NCBI GenBank assembly: GCA_023101885.1 | Contig: JALPQD010000389.1 | Location: 1,832,525-1,896,524 of the forward strand | DNA length: 64,000 nt | DNA from: Typhlomys cinereus | Taxonomy: Eukaryota; Chordata; Mammalia; Rodentia; Platacanthomyidae | Reading direction: 5' to 3' | Shown: piece after piece, positions 11,461 through 23,762 of the stretch | Numbering within the stretch: the stretch's first letter is position 1 | Layout: the number at the start of each line of letters is the position of its first letter | Notes under the pieces: generated by a model | What the model was told of the DNA's origin: nothing | Seen by the model: the letters and a program-made list of their open reading frames with translations, nothing else | Database searches by the model: none | Translations under genes and position numbers: made by a program

Positions 11461-13549
11461 TGGGCGGGGATTCTTCCGGACACAAGCACAAGCGCTTGAG
11501 TGTGCGTGCACGCGTGTGCACTGTGGGTGGCAGCACATCTGTGCGGCGCCCCTGGGTGTGCAGGGTGGGGCTGAGGTCAGCCGCGTGTGTCGTGGGGTCG
11601 ACTGGGCCGAGTGACAGCATGTGAGTGGACGGGAGGCCTCTGGGCCTCCAGCAGCTGTCAAAAGAGGCCCAGGCTTGAAGTCAGCGTGCAGGGAAGGAAA
11701 GAAGAGGGAACGGAAGGGAACAGTTTAGATCATTTCGTTTTGCCCATCCTGGAACTAATGTGGCCGGGGCGCCTGCCTCGAGGCCTGTACACTAGTGTCT
11801 GGGCCGTCCTCAGAGCTTGTTCCTCAGCCTTTAGGCTTTGGTCTAACAGGGTCGCTTCACCCATGGTCAAGAGGAGGCCCCTTGGGAGGTGACCTTGGTG
11901 TCAGTACCTGAGCCGGGTGCTGGGGGGCCACGCGCTGATGTGAGAGCTGAGCAGGGTGCTGGGGGACCACCCGCTGATGTGGAAGCTCATTCCAGGCTGA
12001 GACACTGGCCCACGGAAGACCTGGGTGAAAGGGAGGAGGTTGGGGCAGGTTGGAGAATGGCCCATTACTGAGCGGTTCAAGTCCGATCCCCCTGCCCCTA
12101 AAAAAGCTGCACAGCTGTGGGTGAGTCCCGGTGCTGGCTGCCAGAACATCAGAGTCCTCTCTTGAGTGGTCCTCCCTGTCTTCGCTGGCACTGCATGTGG
12201 TCTTGAGACTTTGTGGGGTCCCCTGTAACCCTGCTCTGCACCCACAGCCCTTGAAGAGCAGTAATCCAAGGCTTCTGGGCAGGGCGAGGCGGCTCACGAT
12301 GGAGAAGGGCAGAAGTTGCTGGATCCAAGACTGGGAAGGGGCAGGCGGGGTGGGAGCCCCGGATCTGCCAGCCTCTCTTCTCTGCCATCCTGCACCGAGC
12401 AGACCCACGCTGGACTGCACTTGGTTGGTTTACAGAGCCTGTGTGGAGGGAACAGAGGCTGTGCCAGGCTGGATGATGCAGGGTGGGGTACGGATCTCCA
12501 CGCTATCTGGAATTCACACGCCCAGGGTTCTTGGCCTTTGCCCCAAGTCCAGGCCCAGCAGGTGGAGATTCCAGGCTGTCTGGGCCTCTTGGTTGTCCCT
12601 GGGGAGTCCCCTCCAGTGCCACAGCCACACATGCGACACATGGCTACGACCCCCAAGCTCTCTAGCACTGCACCCACCTGAACCTGCAGCCACTTGACCC
12701 CCCATCTCCTGTGATGACGTTCTCACGCAACTGGCTCGCCCATCACAATACCCTTCCCACCACCGTCCTACCATCACACACACAAGCTCCGCTCCACCTA
12801 AGTACCTCGGTCCACCCACTTTCTCCAGCGTCCCTCTGTGGCACAGGGTCCTGGAGCACCCCTTCTTTCCATTGTTGTGGAACTCCTACGCCTCCCTCAA
12901 CGCTCTGCTCCAGGCTGCCTTCGTGAGATTCCCTCCTCACTACAGTCGGCCTTTCCTCCTCCGGCTGCCTGGTGGGTGCAACAGCTGCCATGGTTGCCCT
13001 CTGTTCTCTGACTCCACGGTGGGAGGTGGGGAGGGAGTTCTCAAAGACTCACAGACCTGTACAGGGCACTATAGACCAGCAAAACTGTTGTCTCGAGCAG
13101 GCAGTGAGGAAAGGGACCAATCTTCAACTCATTAGCTGGGACCCCCGCTCCTCTCTGCCTCATGGGTCTGGTGCAGGGGGAAGGAGCCCTTTCTAGAAAT
13201 GCTTGGGAGACCCCACCCCACTTCTCAGCCTTGCTTTCCCCTACATCTTTGAACCCACATCCAGGCCAAGCTTTTCTCTGGGGGTCTCTGGGGCTAGAGC
13301 AGGGCTGGTTCCAGGTCAGGGAGGGTTGTGGACAGCAGGTTCTTCTCTGGCCTGGGAACCCCTCATTCCACAGGCTCTGTGGGTGGAGATCCTGCCTGCG
13401 GGGTCCTCAGGTCAGGTACAAGAAGAGTTTTCCTTGCTGGAAGATTTGGGGATACCCACTCACTTTCCACTGGGCAGCCTTGGACAGTTCTGGAGTCACC
13501 TGACTCTTACATCTCCCTTGGTGCCTCTAGCATGGTGTTAGGTTGGCAG

Positions 13550-13950
13550 GGGCTGGAACACAGGTGGGGGGGAGGGCACAGGCAGGGGGCAAGAACACAG
13601 GTAGGGACAGGGACACGGGTAGGGGGCAAGGACACGGGTAGGGGGCAGGGACATAGGCAGGGGGCAGTGATATGGGCAGGGGGCTGGGACATGGGCAGGG
13701 GGGAGCAGTATGGGCAGGGGGCTGGGGATATGGGCAGGGGGCTGAGGACACAGGTAGAGGGCTGGGGACACAGGCAGAGGACTGAGGACACGGGCAGAGG
13801 GCTGGGGACATAGGCAGGGGGCAGGGGCAGGGGGCAGTGATATGGGCAGGGGGCAGAGATATGGGCAGGGGACTGGGGACACAGGCAGGGGACTGGGGAC
13901 ACAGGCAGGGGGCTTGGGACACGGGCAGGGGGCAGGGGGCACGGGCAGGT
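13550..13950. repeat. G-rich minisatellite, about 17-20 base unit
   Basis: Around twenty irregular copies of GGGGACACAGGCAGGGGGCT-like units run here, G-rich on the plus strand, with ACACAGG, ACACGGG and ATATGGG variants. It lies about 2.4 kb upstream of CDH15 exon 1. Part of it has an inverted copy at 14321-14442. Confidence 0.93.
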
Positions 13951-14320
13951 GTGACCCAAGCTGGGCCTCAGGCTGAGCCGGGTTTTCTCCTCCCTGGCTG
14001 CTCTGGCTGACTCCTCTTCCCCCGCTTCTTGCCACTCCCAAGGGTCATGTGAGGTCAGCGTGGCCTCTGCTCACTGGTCAGTAGGTTCACTGCAGAGGGG
14101 AGTAGCACAGGGCAGGGGGGAAAGAGGAGAACTCGAAAGGCCAGAGGCTCTGGACAGCCCTAGGCAATGGCTGAGCGCGGCAGGACATGCCAGAGCTCTG
14201 GTCAGGAATTTTCTCTTCTTGGAGACCAAACAAGGCTGGCGACGGCTTTCAGCCAAGCAGTGCAGCCCTGTCTTGAAGCAGTGCTGTGGGCTCAAGGGAG
14301 GCACAGCATGGTTGCTGTGT

Positions 14321-14442
14321 CCCCAGCCCCTGCCCATATCTCTGCCCCCTGCCCATATCTCTGCCCCCTGCCCCTGCCCCCTATGTCCCCAGTCCTCTGC
14401 CCATGTCCTCAGTCCTCTGCCTGTGTCCCCAGCCCCCTGCCC
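14321..14442. repeat. Inverted copy of part of the 13.5 kb array
   Basis: This C-rich block reads CCCCAGCCCCTGCCCATATC and onward, and is nearly the reverse complement of 13757-13880. The order of the variant units is preserved, with one 4-base deletion and a few substitutions. Confidence 0.9.
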
Positions 14443-14879
14443 AACAAGCACATGCCACCCGACCTTGTGCAGCAGCATGAGGCCCAGGGTTCAGGGGCGA
14501 GGGTGGGGGGCTGAGTCATGGGATGGGGACAAGACCCAGGGTGAGGGAAGCGCAGGAGGCAAATCAGGAGGGAGCCTGGTCTGGTCCTGTGGGTCCTGCA
14601 GAGGGGGCTTCCTGTCCCTTAAAGGCTCCGGGGATGGGGGGGACGGAGTGGACTGGAGAGAACTGATCATTGTCTGGCCACCATCTGCCCTCTGGTGGCC
14701 AGAGAGAGCAGCGTATGATGTCCCAGAATCTTCCCGCCTATTAGGGCTGGGGGTAAGTTGTGGGGGGGGTTATTATCCCAAAGTCTGCACCTCCCCAAAC
14801 ACACACAAACGAAGTTACTTGCCAAGTCCTGTCTGGGGCAAGAGTAATGTAGCAGTCAGCCTGCATGGTTGCTGATAAA

Positions 14880-15226
14880 TGACCATTAAACAGCTTAAGA
14901 ATAAACAAGGGTTTATTCTTTCTTACGATTCCTGGTTACAGTTCTCAGTCAGCTTGACGGGAGAGCACGCACCAACACCACATAACAGTTGAGAGATGGA
15001 CAATCCTTACGTGCCAGACCAGCACGTCTGGCCAAGTGAACAGAAGGATGCCGACTTCCTCAACCACCTCAGTATTTTATTCACCTGTTCAGAGGCTAGT
15101 CCCACTCACTACTAGACCATCTCCTGCAGGTTTGCTCTGGGCTTAACTCATTAATTCTCTACAAATGTGCCCAGAGCTCAAACCCTCAACCGTCAAGTTG
15201 ACACCTGTGCTTAACTCTGACAGGTA
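14880..15226. mobile_element. Old interspersed repeat, class uncertain
   Basis: The block has AAGGGTTTATT and TACAGTTCTCAGTC near one end and CAAGTTGACACCTGTGCTTA near the other, a pairing seen in a common rodent interspersed repeat. I cannot assign its family without a repeat library. Confidence 0.5.
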
Positions 15227-15669
15227 GGAAGAAGGGAAGCCAGGAAGCCAGGAACGAAGGGGGGAGGGAAGGGGAGAGGCAAAAGGACCAGGGTACTTGC
15301 CTAGTGTCTCCTCCATACTGTTGCTGTAAATGGCGCCTGACCCAAGCGCCTTACGGGGACAAGGGGACTCTTGTCCTAGTTTGTGATTCCAGGCGAGTTA
15401 ATGGTGGCAAAAACTACTGGAGATCAGGAACCCAGGGAACGGCCACACCACACGCACGGCAGGAACAGAGGGGCCCAGGACCACCCTGCTTTCTAGCTCG
15501 CCAGCTTCTCACATGCCTGCCCAGAGTCGTCCTGCCCACTGCGGGAGGGGTCTTCCCACATCAATCATGCCATCGATGCAATTGTCCACAGGCTTGCCTC
15601 AACCAGACGGCTCCCCATGGTGTTCCCAAAGACTCCGCTTTCAAGTGCCAGTTGACAGCTGAAAGCCAC

Positions 15670-15850
15670 TGGTACCTGTAGCCTGTGCAGAGCTCTAGGT
15701 TTAATCCCTAGCACTGTACACCAGACAGGGTGGTGGAAGCTGTGATCCCAGCACTGGAGAAGCGGAGGCAGAAGGATCAAAAATTCAAGCTGCAGACTGA
15801 GCTGCAGAGTACCTGTTCTCAAACAAAACAAATAAGCAAACAAAAACGGA
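15670..15850 (+). mobile_element. ID-B1-like SINE, sense
   Basis: GTTTAATCCCTAGCACTGTA is followed by a B1-like GTGATCCCAGCACTGGAGAA, GCGGAGGCAGAAGGATCAAA and an A-rich end. Confidence 0.7.
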
Positions 15851-17486
15851 CTTTAGGAATGGCTCAGGGGATAGAGGCTCTTGCTGCTCGTACATGAGGA
15901 CTCGAATTCAAAATCATCAGGGCTGAGTTAACCTCAGGGTCTACAGCCTTTTGTGACTCCATGGGAAATGGGGGGCAGGGACAGGAGCATCCCCAGCATG
16001 CAGCACTCAGCCAAGAAGCACTCTTCTGTAATGAAGGACACGCAGCGCAGAGAACAACAACTGGCCAAAGAGCAAAGGGCATCTCAGCCCCAACAGGACA
16101 TCTGAATTGCCCTCCGTTCCATGGTCAGGAAACCGTACAGAAGAGGTGGTGGTAAGTATGTAAGAGCCTGAGAGTGGGGAGGGGCTGCCAGATGGGAGCC
16201 TCCCTTAGTCAGGCAGAGCAATGCGTTTTCACCAGTCGGCCACAGAAGCTGGCCTATCAGCATTTCACCAAGGAGGCGGGAGTATCTCGAGAGGCGGCGC
16301 CACCCTGGGAGACTGTTTGAGACTGGAACTGGAGAAGGGGGGGAGCTTCTTTACTCGACGGTCTGTCCACTGCTGGACCGTCCATGCCCCAGTAGGTGCC
16401 CAAGCCCTTGCCAACCCAGGTGTCCTGGATGGGGCCAAAGGGCCCACACATGCAGGTGCACACAGGAGCAGGAGGAAGACTGGCTGGACAGCACGAGTGT
16501 GGGATGGGAGGGGTGAAGTGGATAGCAGAGGGTGAAACAGAAGTTCTCTATATTTGTACATAAAAGTGTCAAAGAATAAAAAAGCCCTGCAGAGGTGCTC
16601 CCCCTCCCCCCCCCAGGACCTGGGCCGCTGACCTGGAGCCTGGCACCTGGCGCCGGTTTCGCAGGGTTGGGACACAGGGCCCTGGGGAGCTGATCTAGCT
16701 TGGTGGGAGCTTCCTCTACAGCAGCTGATCCTGCCATGTCTGCCCCCGCTCACCTGAGGGGGACTGCCCAGGCAGAGATGACAGATGGCTGGCTCCCCGT
16801 CCAGGCTGTGCCCAGGCATCTGGGGCGTTATTCACGGGCCTGGACACAGACCCCGCCATGCTTGCTGTTAGCAGCAGGGGGCAGTGTGGCCTCAAGAACA
16901 CAGCAGCTGAGGCCGTGACCAGCCTTGTCCCGTGGGGTGGGGGCAGGGCGTGAGAGGAGATGCTCTTTCCTGCTATTACGACTACCAGGGACACGCCTAT
17001 CCCTCTAGTGTGCAGGCGTGGAGACCCCACATCTGCTCCGTGGCCCACAGGTGGACCTGTTCTTGGCCTCGCTCTATTAGTTCCAACCCATGACTCTTCT
17101 AGTCCCTGGTGTGGGTGGCCTGGCTACATGGGATATACCTTCTGTTTCATTCTGACCCAAATGGACAGTGTGGTGTCTGATTGGCAGGCAATTAGCGAAT
17201 GTCTCAAGTCTCGAGATCCATGAGCTGGCCACAGGGACAGAGAGGAGGTGCAGGCTCCTCCCAACGAGCCAGCAAAGCAGTGCACCGGCTGCCCCACAGA
17301 TCCAGGAAAGATGGTCACAAGAAGTTCTCTGTCTTCTTGCTCTCCAAGGTCCCTGGCTGCTGTAGTCAGGCTTCAGAGAAACCAGGGCTGCTCCTTTCCT
17401 GTGGGTAACTTTGGTCGAGCCTCAGAAGGCAGGTGGGGTGCAGGTGGCTCCTCCCGGCAGGCAGAGCCCATGAGCTGGCCCACAGC

Positions 17487-17502
17487 GGGGGGGGGGGGGG
17501 GG
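17487..17502. repeat. G16 homopolymer run
   Basis: Sixteen consecutive G on the plus strand; assembly length may be unreliable here. Confidence 0.95.
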
Positions 17503-18219
17503 CTCTGCTCCTTGTGCAGCAAGCCTGCGTGTGGAGGACAAACAGTTACATCTGGTGCCGGAAGCCATCGGTGCCCACGTGGGCTCTGCTTCTGTGCCAA
17601 CATTTATTTACCTCTCAGCACACGCCGGTTCTGAGGAAGAGAGACGAAGGGAGGGCACAAAGAGGCGCAAAGGGGAGGGGCACGGGGCCCGAGGCTGCCC
17701 ATCCTGTCCTAGAGATGCTAACTCGGCAGTGGCTCATGAGTTTTGGGTGGGTTGCTGTCTCATAGAAGAAAGCCATGAGGGAAGGTACCAAAAGGGGTGT
17801 CCTGCAGAGGGAGGGGCCCTGGGTGTGGGAACCACGGACGGTTCTGAGGGGTGACACCCCAACCACTGCTGGAGGGAAAGGGGCCCTCCTGAGCTGCTTT
17901 GCCGGCCAGCTCCACAACGTGCATTCAGCCAGCCAGGGGCAGACACAAGCCTGTTTGGCCCGCTGGTGGGTGTAGACCCAGGGAAAAGACTGATCAATTA
18001 ACTTTAAACTGAAGGACTGAAGGTATCGCCAGCCACAGATGCAGGAATCGATGTGCAAGACACAGCGGTGTGTCCTGCCCTGCTCTGCCGCTCAGAAAGA
18101 CCAACACAGACAGAAGGGCAGGCACACTCCACTTGAATGCTTAGTGGGAGAACTAAAGCATGCGTCTGTGGAGGTGGACAAGACACAGATGAGTTTAACT
18201 GTCAACTTGAAAAGAAAAC

Positions 18220-18405
18220 CTTTAGTTGCTTTTTAAAAATTTAATTTATGAAAGAGGGACGAAGGCATCCACACTCCTGTCACGGCACAGACGGAGGTCA
18301 GATGACATTGCTTGGGGTTGGGTCTCTCCCACCCTGTGGGGCTGGAACTTGAGTTGCCAGGTTTGCAAGTGGGTGCCTCACCCTGAGCTGTCTCTCTAAC
18401 TCCAA
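18220..18405 (-). mobile_element. B3 SINE, antisense
   Basis: GACGGAGGTCAGATGACATT, a GGTCTCTCCCACC stretch and AGCTGTCTCTCTAACTCC fit an antisense B3 element. Confidence 0.65.
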
Positions 18406-19384
18406 AGCTTTTGGGTTTTGTGTGAAACAAAACAATCAACATGCAAGAGGCTGAGGCCAGAGAATATTTGAAGGCATCCTGGTTTACGTGGTGAAACCCT
18501 CTCCCCTAAACAAAAAAGATGAAACTGACATGTGAGAAATTTGCCTAGGTGGCACACATGCATCTTGTGGACAGATCTGTCTGGCCCCACCAGGGCCCCA
18601 AGGGTCCTTCAGAAAGAACTACAAACGTGGATGGGAAGAAAGCATTGTGGCTTTACAGTAAATACATACTTAGAAAATGTGAGGGCACTCGTTGGAAGAA
18701 CTGGAAGAAGAGAAAGTTAATGTATAGTTTCCAAATAAGCTGCAAGAAAAAATGTAGTGGTCACTAATAAAATGAAAGCAGCAAGAGAAACATGGGCGGT
18801 AGAAATAAGTCTGAGCTCAGCAATAAACACAAATGACTGACCTGGAAGTTTATTCGACTGGATTAGAAACAAAAAGTTCACCACCCAGTGCCCCATGCAG
18901 GCGGGAGACTGAAGAATGCAAAGATGGACCATTTCAGCCAACGCAGGCCAGTGAACGGCTCGGGGCAGGGAGCCTGGTGGCAAACTGGCAACCTGAGCTT
19001 CATCTCTGGAAGTCCACATGGTGGAAGGACAGAACCGGCTTCTGAAAGGTGTCTCGGACCGCCACACACATGCCATGGTATGCACAGCTCTCCCCCACCA
19101 CCCATCACCAAATAAAAACGACTTAAAGGTCAAATCCAATGCCAGACCTGCGTGACCAACTCTGTCAACTTCAAAGACTCTAGAATCACTTTGGAGACAG
19201 GCCTGGGGGTTGTTTTGAGTATGCTGAAATTGGAAGACCTGCCACAGTGGGTGGCACTGTCCCCTGGCTGGGACAAATGGAGAAAGGGAATCTAGCAGCA
19301 GATACCCGTCTCCCGCTGCTTCCCGACTGGTTGTGATGTGAACAGCTGCTTCCGCTCCTGCTGCCTGGACCTCTCCACCATAAT

Positions 19385-20595
19385 GACTTAGGTTCGACCC
19401 TAGAACCAGAATAAGCTCTTGACTCCTTAAGTTGCTTCTATCAAGGCAATTTTATCACAACAGAAAAAGACCCCAAACCAATCTCAAAGTCTAATAAAAG
19501 GGAAAAATCTCAGATATAGAGCATCAGTTATATCCACTGGAATGTGTAAGCAACTAGCAGTAATGAAAGCCAGCACGCGGGAGCGCCAGGCGTCACAGAG
19601 GGCCGGCACCACAGGAGCTGCGCCCAGGACAGCAGAGACACCAGAGTGACACTTGGTGTCTGAGGCTGGGAGAGACTCTCAGGAAATGTGGCAGGTGTCA
19701 GCACAGTAGAAGGCCCCAAAAAGAGCAGAGGGACTCACAGAGAGGCAAGAGGAGACAAGGAGCCGCCGGATCAGCAGGTTGACAAGCAGACACATGGCAA
19801 ACTCCAGCAAAACTGATAGGGATGAGACGGACACAAAGGCCTGAACCACAAGTCCATGGGCCTGAAAGCAGGAATGAGGCCCACGGAGCCTACAGGACAC
19901 TCATGCAGCTCGTGGAGAAGATTCTGAATAAGCCATTATCCCCAGAAAGCAGACTCTGGAGCCAAGCTTCCCCCCCCACACACACACACCACCACCACTA
20001 CACCTCCTGCCTAGTCGGAGACCAAGAGGTTGGACAGGCCAGTTTTCATGCTGCAAAACCTCAGATAAAAGTAGACCTGTGTCTTGTATCGAAAGCCCGT
20101 GGCAAGGAGTGTGTCACATTCTGTGTCTCAAAGGCACATTCACCACCTGGTGGGTGACACCAGCAGGTTCTGGGGGCTTCCAGGCCAGCTTGCCGCAACC
20201 TCCAGGGTGACTACAAAGATGTGCGGAGTGGGGGCCAGAAGACCAGGTGGAGTCCAGGCATTCAGCTCAGCTTCCACCTAGAACGACTTTACAGCAAACA
20301 CAAACAACTCTGACCTCGGGGGCTCCTGGGGTCTGGAACTAGAAGCAAAGTCCTGCAGATCTCACTCACGGGCCAGGCCGGCAGGAGGTTGTCCAGCAGG
20401 GCAGCTTCCTCTCACACACGCGCCTATGACTCAGGACATAGACAGGGGAGAGGGCAGTCCAAGTCGCAGCCTTTTCCTGGGCTCCCCATCCTCTAGGCCT
20501 CACTAGGCCTCCCCTAGGCATGTACTTAGGCTTCACCCTAGAACCAAAATAAGCTCTTGACTTCTTAAGTTGCTTCTATCAAGGCAACAAGGACT
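19385..20595. repeat. Pair of related interspersed repeat ends, 1.1 kb apart
   Basis: AATAAGCTCTTGACTCCTTA followed by AGTTGCTTCTATCAAGGCAA occurs near 19410-19450 and again, slightly changed, near 20548-20588. It resembles the ends of a rodent interspersed repeat; the class is not certain. Confidence 0.6.
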
Positions 20596-20806
20596 TACAG
20601 CAAAGAGCACACTCTGCCAAGCCTACGTCTGGCTATAAGCTGGACTAGAACTTTCTGGAATTCCATTTTCCACTGAATCCTCACTCTAAGCAAGGCTGTA
20701 GGATTTGCTGAAGACTGGTTGTCCAGATGCTTGTGTCCCTCTCAGGCCCTGACTCTTGTGTCACTTGCATGGAATAAATGCCGTATCGAGAGGCAAACAG
20801 GAAGGA

Positions 20807-20875
20807 AAGAGCCCTGGGGGGGCACTGACTGGTGAAGGACAGAAGCCCTGGGGGGGCACTGACTGGTGAAGGGTA
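20807..20875. repeat. 35-base direct duplication
   Basis: GCCCTGGGGGGGCACTGACT and the following GGTGAAGG are repeated twice, 35 bases apart. Confidence 0.85.
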
Positions 20876-21004
20876 GCTGCTGGACCTGGGGCCTGTGAGA
20901 TGCCAACGGGTAAAGAAGCTTGCTGCACAAGCCTGCAACCTGAGTTCAATCTTCAGAACTCAGGCAAAGGCGGATGGAGAACTGACTCCACCAAGTTGTC
21001 CTCC

Positions 21005-21005
<1 letters not shown>

Positions 21006-21051
<46 letters not shown>
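21006..21051. repeat. CA microsatellite
   Basis: Perfect CA repeat of about 22 units, between the two genes. Confidence 0.98.
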
Positions 21052-22369
21052 CTTGGACCTGGGTGTTGGCCCAGCTCAATGAGATCAGGAATGTGTGGCA
21101 CTTCTGGCCGAATGGGCAGCCCTCCTCTGCTAGGAGCCCCTCTAGCATTCAGCCCATGGCTCCCTCAGGCTTGAATCTGACACTCTTTCCTTCTCTCTGG
21201 GTGCCGTGAGCAGGCAGGCAGGCAGGCCTCCCAGCCACCAGCAATCCTGAGCTATGGAGGAGGCTGCTGAGGATGGCATGGCACCCACCCAGGTCCCCTG
21301 TGAGGGCAGAAGAGGTCCCAGAAGACCTTTGAAGCCAGCATGTGCCCTTTGCTGTCCACCATTAGGGCCACAAACTTCCCCCAACCCGAAAGAGATTGGA
21401 AGCAGTGTCATCTGTCTGGAGGAGGACACCCTGCCTGGCTTCCGGGGTGACTGACATCCAGGCACAAGCAGGGAGTGTCCCTGCAGGGGCTGCCAGGGTG
21501 TCTCTACCTCACGTCTTCTCCAGCTTTCCTACTTGAGCCCTCCTCAGTCATGGTGACACAGCAAACCCACGAACACCAGGACACGCTCCCCAAAATGAGC
21601 TGATGATGTCTTAATCCAGCTGTGCCTTGGGTCCCACTGTGGAGGAAGGAAAACGTGGACCTCTTTGAGGGCCACTATCACACTGGGAGCAAACTCACGG
21701 GGTGTAGGGAACCAGGAGCCTGAGGGAGGCCCAGCCTAGCTGATGCACAGCTTCGAGTTCCTAGGTGGGTATAATGAACCAGGCCATGATCCCAGCACTC
21801 CCGAGGTCTGCGGCAGGAGGACTGCGACAGTCTGACTACATGGTAGTCAGATCTACAGATTCTGGTTGCTCTGGAACTCCAGCGGACACCAGCGATTCTA
21901 GCACAACTCTCCCATCCCACCCTGGCTCTACCTCTCGCCTTACCTGGGCCTGCACTGTGGGCTTTGCCTGCGCTGGACACACTGCCCTTCTTTCTCTTGA
22001 GCCACCTGGCATGGCCGGTCCCAGACAGCTCGGAGGCCAGCGTGCAGCTCCGTGGCAACACCATACCACTTTCCAAGGCAGTTCAACATGGCCTCTTCCG
22101 GAACATTCCATCGAAGGGAGCTGCAGGTCCTGATGTGTGCCCACAGTGACCACCCAGCCATTATTTGTATGACGCCCCTGGACAAAAGCAGAGCGTGGAG
22201 GCGCTGGACCAGCAGCACGACCGCATTTTGCCGCTCCGCCCCAGCCTCCCAGACAGGCATCCAGCGGGTCTGATTGTGTGGGGAAAATACTACTCCGAGG
22301 CCTGGGCCCCACACAGCGCCGGCGCTGCCTTGGGCCTGACCTGACCCGCAGCCACCCCTCACGGCCCAC

Positions 22370-22560
22370 AGCGCTTTCCTGGGCTTGTTAACGACCCGTC
22401 AACGCTGGCGAGGGCACCGGAACTATTTCGAGTGATAGTTCACAAGAGCTTGCGTGGCTATTCATCTTGAGCGACCCGTGTCTCCCCACGTTGCTGTTTA
22501 AGAGTTATGAAGGTGACACAGGACAAGGTGTTACCCGTTTAGTGCTGAGCGAGAACTGGT
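22370..22560. promoter_or_regulatory. Candidate regulatory block, CpG-retaining, intergenic
   Basis: The sequence is repeat-free and holds isolated CpGs amid non-island DNA, with GTTAACGACCCGTCAACG and ACTATTTCGAGTGATAGTTC. Retained CpGs often mark constraint or low methylation. Function is inference. Confidence 0.35.
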
Positions 22561-23625
22561 CATGTGTGGATGTCAGCAGGACCTTCATCTCCCAGGCCAG
22601 GCAGCTCTGACCTCCTGCTCGAGGCCACGGGGAAGAAAGGACCCCAGCAGTGGGGAGGGGGAAAGGGAAGTCTGCTGGGGTCCAGGGAGGTTCTACAAGG
22701 GCCATCAGGAACCCCTGGGACAGGACATGGGACCAGAGGGGGACAGTGAGTGATTCTCACCCCGGCCGAGATTCGGAATTCAGAAGACAGCAGTGGCCTT
22801 TAGTCACACTGGAGGAGGGACTGGCACACGTGCATGTCTGAGACACTCCAGCACGTGCATGGCCCTCCTGCAGCTGAGGGAGCATGACCGCACTCCATGC
22901 CACCAGGTGGGATTTACCAGTCCCACCACATTCTTACCTGTTGGGCCGGAAGGCAGCCAACGGCTCATTGCAATGGGGACGGGGCTGTGGGGGTCGCTGG
23001 CCGCCCTCCCCGTCCTCTGTCTGGCACACTGCCATGGGGATGGGGCTGCAGGGTGATGGCCGCCCTGCCCATCCTCTGCCATCTTGGGCTGAGCCGCTGC
23101 CTATGCCCTGGGCTGGGCTGTTATCCCAGGAGGGTCTTGCTCACTGGGGTGTGAGACCTTCCTGCTCTTGGCACCCAGCAGAGTGAAGATACAGGAGGGC
23201 GCAGCACTGGGTGCCTACGAGGGGCATCCTTGGTTCGGGTCTGGGCTGTGATTATTTCTGCTCTGAAGTTCCAGGTCAAGCTGCCCTGGTGAAGATGGAT
23301 TCCTATGAACGAGAGGGCACACTGCAGCAGCTACCTGCCGCTATGGCTGGGTGAGGCTCTGGTGCTGGGTACAGGGAACTCAGGTCCAGAGAGAAAAGTG
23401 GTGGGGAGAGCAGCTGCGGGGGGGGGGGTATGGCTGATGGTACCCCTACTTCTGAGGACCCTGAGGCTGCTTTGCACCTGTGCTTGGTCTCAGTCCCTGT
23501 TTGCTGTTGAAGGAGATGGCAGTTGTGGCCAGAAGCCACAGGGCAGGGGCAGGGATGGGTGGCGCACAGAGTTGCCTAGGAGTCCTGCCACAGATGTGGG
23601 ACACAGCTGTGATGATGGGCTGGCC

Positions 23626-23762
23626 TCTGAGAGGCTCCGAAGCGCTTCCGTCTGTCTGGGGACGACGGGCCCAGTCCTCTGAGAGGCTCCGAAGCGCTTC
23701 CGTCTGTCTGGGCACGACGGGCCCAGTCCTCTGAGAGGCTCCGAAGTGCTTCCGTCTCTGGA
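23626..23762. repeat. 52-base tandem repeat, about 2.6 copies
   Basis: The block starting CTGAGAGGCTCCGAAGCGCT and ending GACGGGCCCAGTCCT occurs two full times and once partly, with only one or two differences. It is CpG-bearing and intergenic. Confidence 0.93.

Noticed and set aside
10743..11489. Minus-strand ORF of 248 codons spanning CDH15 exon 1
   Set aside because: Only the 14 codons from 11171 to 11130 are coding; the rest is GC-rich promoter and intron.
14060..14875. Plus-strand ORF of 271 codons
   Set aside because: It crosses the inverted minisatellite copy, shows no domain and has no exon structure or promoter.
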